Shown here: piece after piece, positions 61,605 through 64,000 of the stretch
Layout: every line of letters begins with the position of its first letter
Position numbering within the stretch: position 1 is the stretch's first letter
Source of the DNA: Stenopsyche tienmushanensis
Lineage: Eukaryota; Arthropoda; Insecta; Trichoptera; Stenopsychidae
NCBI GenBank assembly: GCA_008973525.1
Contig: WACJ01000111.1
Location: forward strand, 372,001-436,000
DNA: 64,000 bases
Reading direction: 5' to 3'
The notes under the pieces: generated by a model
The model's database searches: none
The model's input: the letters and a program-made list of their open reading frames with translations, nothing else
What the model was told of the DNA's origin: nothing
Position numbers and translations under genes: made by a program

Positions 61605-63730
61605 GTAACTAAAGAGAAGATTTATATTATGATAATTCGAATATTAATTTCTATCTTCGATGCGTTTGCAATTATGTTAAAAATATACAGAAATGTATTT
61701 GATGCATATTTTAATGGTTTTCCTAAAATGTTGATTATTGAGAAATGTGTATCGATTAAACCGATTCAAATCTCTTATATAACATCTCGTTTTAGAAATC
61801 GGTCAGAATGAAACATGCGTTGGACGTGTCCTGTATTTCTATACTACATTTCCATGCATGATTACTTGGAATTACCTAATACAAGTGTGTTCTAATATTA
61901 CGGCCATTGTATGAAGATATGGTGAGAGTATTATTTTCGTAGAGAAAGTTGTTTAACCCATTATGCGTGCAAACACTGCATCGACAGTGATACAGAACCA
62001 TTTACGATCGAAGGCTTCCGAATTTGAATTGAGACGCGCTTATATAGATAGATGGCATTTTTAGGCATTCTATGACGAAAGTGCCACTTAATCATTCAAA
62101 ACGATTCACGATCTTCAAGCAAAAAAAGTTAACACCCAATAAAAGTCAGGGTTGATTGCGAGATTGGCTGTTTTGAAAAATAACAATCATCAAAATAACA
62201 ATTTTAAACATAATCCTAGAACAATCATCTTGCTTATGTATACCAAATAATATATCGCTTGATGTCAACCTTCTGAAGCGGTCAAACCACTATTTATTTT
62301 TAAACATGTATTTGTCTATTTTTTCTATAATGATATTATGATCATGGTTGAATACTGAATATTTAGTAATATAAAAATGTATATTTAAAAAAAAATCAAT
62401 CATAACTTTACCTCTTGTATTTGATAGCTGGTTTGTTATAAATGAAAGCTTAATAAAAAAATAGTTGAAGAAAAAGAAAAAAGCTCAAAAACTAATAAAT
62501 AAAGCTCGTGGTAAAAAGAAGCCAAATGGAAATACAACATACAAAAGATACATTTCAACAAAATAAACTATCAATAAGTCAACGTCAATTTTTTATTTAA
62601 TATACAAGATATTTTCTACAGGTTATATCGACGCATTTTGTAATTTTATATGATTTTAAACATGAGGAAAAATGCATACAAAATAGCAGGTAGTATGACA
62701 TCTAGATGCAAAAAATAAGATATATGTTATATGATCGTGCGACACTGAAATATTGATACTATTTATAACTATATGTTTATAATGCAACATTTTCCTAGTA
62801 CAAACAATTGTATTGATGATGGTTTTCGATCTCTGGTCTGGACGTATACGTTTTGATTACTCAACCGAGTTTTTGGAACAAAAAGTGTGGGCCACTCGTA
62901 ACGAAGCTCAAGTTGAAGGAAATCGTTGCATGCAAGTACCACGTGTATTTTGAGCTTCCCAAATGTTTTCATGGTTGTTATTAGAGTAAAAAAATGTATT
63001 TTAAAGAATCTTCCAAAAATATTTTTTTAAAAATTATCGAAAACTTTAACCCAATGAATATATTTATACTTAAAAATAAAATAAATATAAATTTAATAAG
63101 AATTGATGTTCTTAAAAATATTGGAAAGTATCATTAGCGACATTTCTTCAACCATGTGTTACTCAAGTGGATTGTGCATATTTTTAAAAAATCTTGCCCT
63201 TTGATTTGAATAACAAGATTTAGTCGTATCAAATGATCACTTTCTCTGCATATGCAAGCTGTAAATATACCTCTATCTATGCGTTTTACATTCGACATTG
63301 ATATTTATGAAGATTCTCCATTAAAATGATAAAATATCTAATAACCATGAAGAAATATATTTTTAAAAAAGTTATAAATTCTACATCTTCTTAAGATGCC
63401 TGTTGTCAAACGTTGTATAATTGTCTTCCAAATATGGTTAAGAGCAATATTTAAATAAGAAAATTAAGTGGAAGAATTAGAAGTATTTCCATTACAGTGG
63501 AAAATCCAATCACTTCATTAAATGCTTCACTATTTATTTTTTAAGTTCCGGATAATTAAGGTAAATCTGGATAGGGACGTTCAATCAAAAATATGAATCA
63601 TTCTAATAATGATCAATTATTACGAACACCTGTACAAGGATTTAACGGTTATAACGAGCATGAACATATGTAAAATATTATCAATTGAAAATTTTAGATA
63701 TTTTTTTTAGGAAAAACATTAAATTCTTGA
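61605..63730. other. Downstream region, probably next intron
   Basis: Sequence after the donor at 61605 shows no further exon that I can support. Open frames at 61605-61811 and 62769-62972 have no recognised motif or splice borders. Confidence 0.35.
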
Positions 63731-63732
63731 TA

Positions 63733-64000
63733 AACTCAAACCTCTTTTTGTGCGATTTCGAAGTTATGCGTTTTTTTTTAAAGAATTTTTTATTTCGTAA
63801 AGAGTTCGAATCGAGATATTTTGGATAAAATAGGAAATGAATCATCAACAATAACAGAAATTTGGGAAAAAAATATAAATTGGGACTGTGTAAATCAAAT
63901 TGCATCTGCTATCGCTGAATTACGACCACGCCCTTTATTCGGGTTTACAAAAATACATTCTCCAAAGGAAACTCTAAAATTCCAACAAGTTACGGAGTTA
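63733..64000 (+). repeat. Family C element, copy 3, cut by window edge
   Basis: CTCAAACCTCTTTTTGTGCG, GATATTTTGGATAAAATAGG, CATCAACAATAACAGAAAT, GACCACGCCCTTTATTCGGG and AGTTACGGAGTTA follow the left part of copy 1 (32206 onward) in the same orientation. It runs off the end of the window. Confidence 0.75.

Noticed and set aside
61953..62132. TTAA-to-TTAA interval as a further piggyBac-like element
   Set aside because: The two ends (CCCATTATGCG and CTTTTTTTGC) are not inverted repeats, and no second copy is seen.
1..64000. CRISPR arrays, rRNA genes, organelle insertions, bacterial genes
   Set aside because: No regularly spaced short repeats, no recognisable rRNA segments and no prokaryotic gene layout were seen. 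The window is eukaryotic.

Overview
The window is nuclear DNA from an arthropod, most likely an insect. It is AT-rich (roughly two thirds A+T by eye), has eukaryotic tRNA genes, splice-type exon borders, and many decayed transposons of kinds typical of insects (mariner, hAT, piggyBac-like, Tigger/Jerky-like, jockey-like). I see no bacterial operons, rRNA, CRISPR array or organelle sequence. The order of insect cannot be fixed from what is here.

Real genes are few. The best is a split protein-coding gene on the + strand. Its first coding exon (41921-42176) encodes a short N-terminus with a hydrophobic signal segment and an acidic stretch. A second exon (61472-61604) has a good acceptor, a good donor and the matching reading phase. 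Together they imply an intron of about 19.3 kb that fills most of the right third of the window, and the gene continues past the right edge. A second candidate host gene is represented by one exon on the - strand (4851 to about 5064) with a perfect GTAAGT donor. Three tRNA genes are clear: two nearly identical tRNA-Gln(CTG) copies 12.8 kb apart and one tRNA-Trp(CCA) on the - strand between them.

The rest is transposon debris and unique-looking noncoding DNA. From left to right: a TIR repeat family A (5.3, 16.7, 20.1 kb); a mariner (9.7 kb) next to a Tigger/Jerky-like pseudogene (10.6 kb); a compact-palindrome/E-box cluster (15.3 kb); a processed-pseudogene-like minus-strand relic (24 kb); two decayed copies of an unnamed transposon protein with a QN-x-N-type motif (26.6 and 37.1 kb); two TTAA-flanked piggyBac-like MITEs (27.9 and 37.9 kb); a three-level nest of elements at 32.2-34.3 kb whose middle layer is a hAT with an exact 8-bp target duplication; a non-LTR retrotransposon relic (34.9 kb); a family with CCCGGGATCCCGGG blocks (39.6 and 54.6 kb); more mariners (27.4, 48.4, 58.9 kb); and a 337-bp hAT-type MITE with an exact 8-bp duplication (56.4 kb).

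The most unusual sequence signal is a GC-rich box, GGGCAGGGCTA, that recurs at 14.4, 14.6, 17.5, 18.1 and 50.6 kb, with near matches at 9.1, 29.6 and 50.35 kb. It is embedded in diverged repeat units and is far more frequent than expected in such AT-rich DNA.
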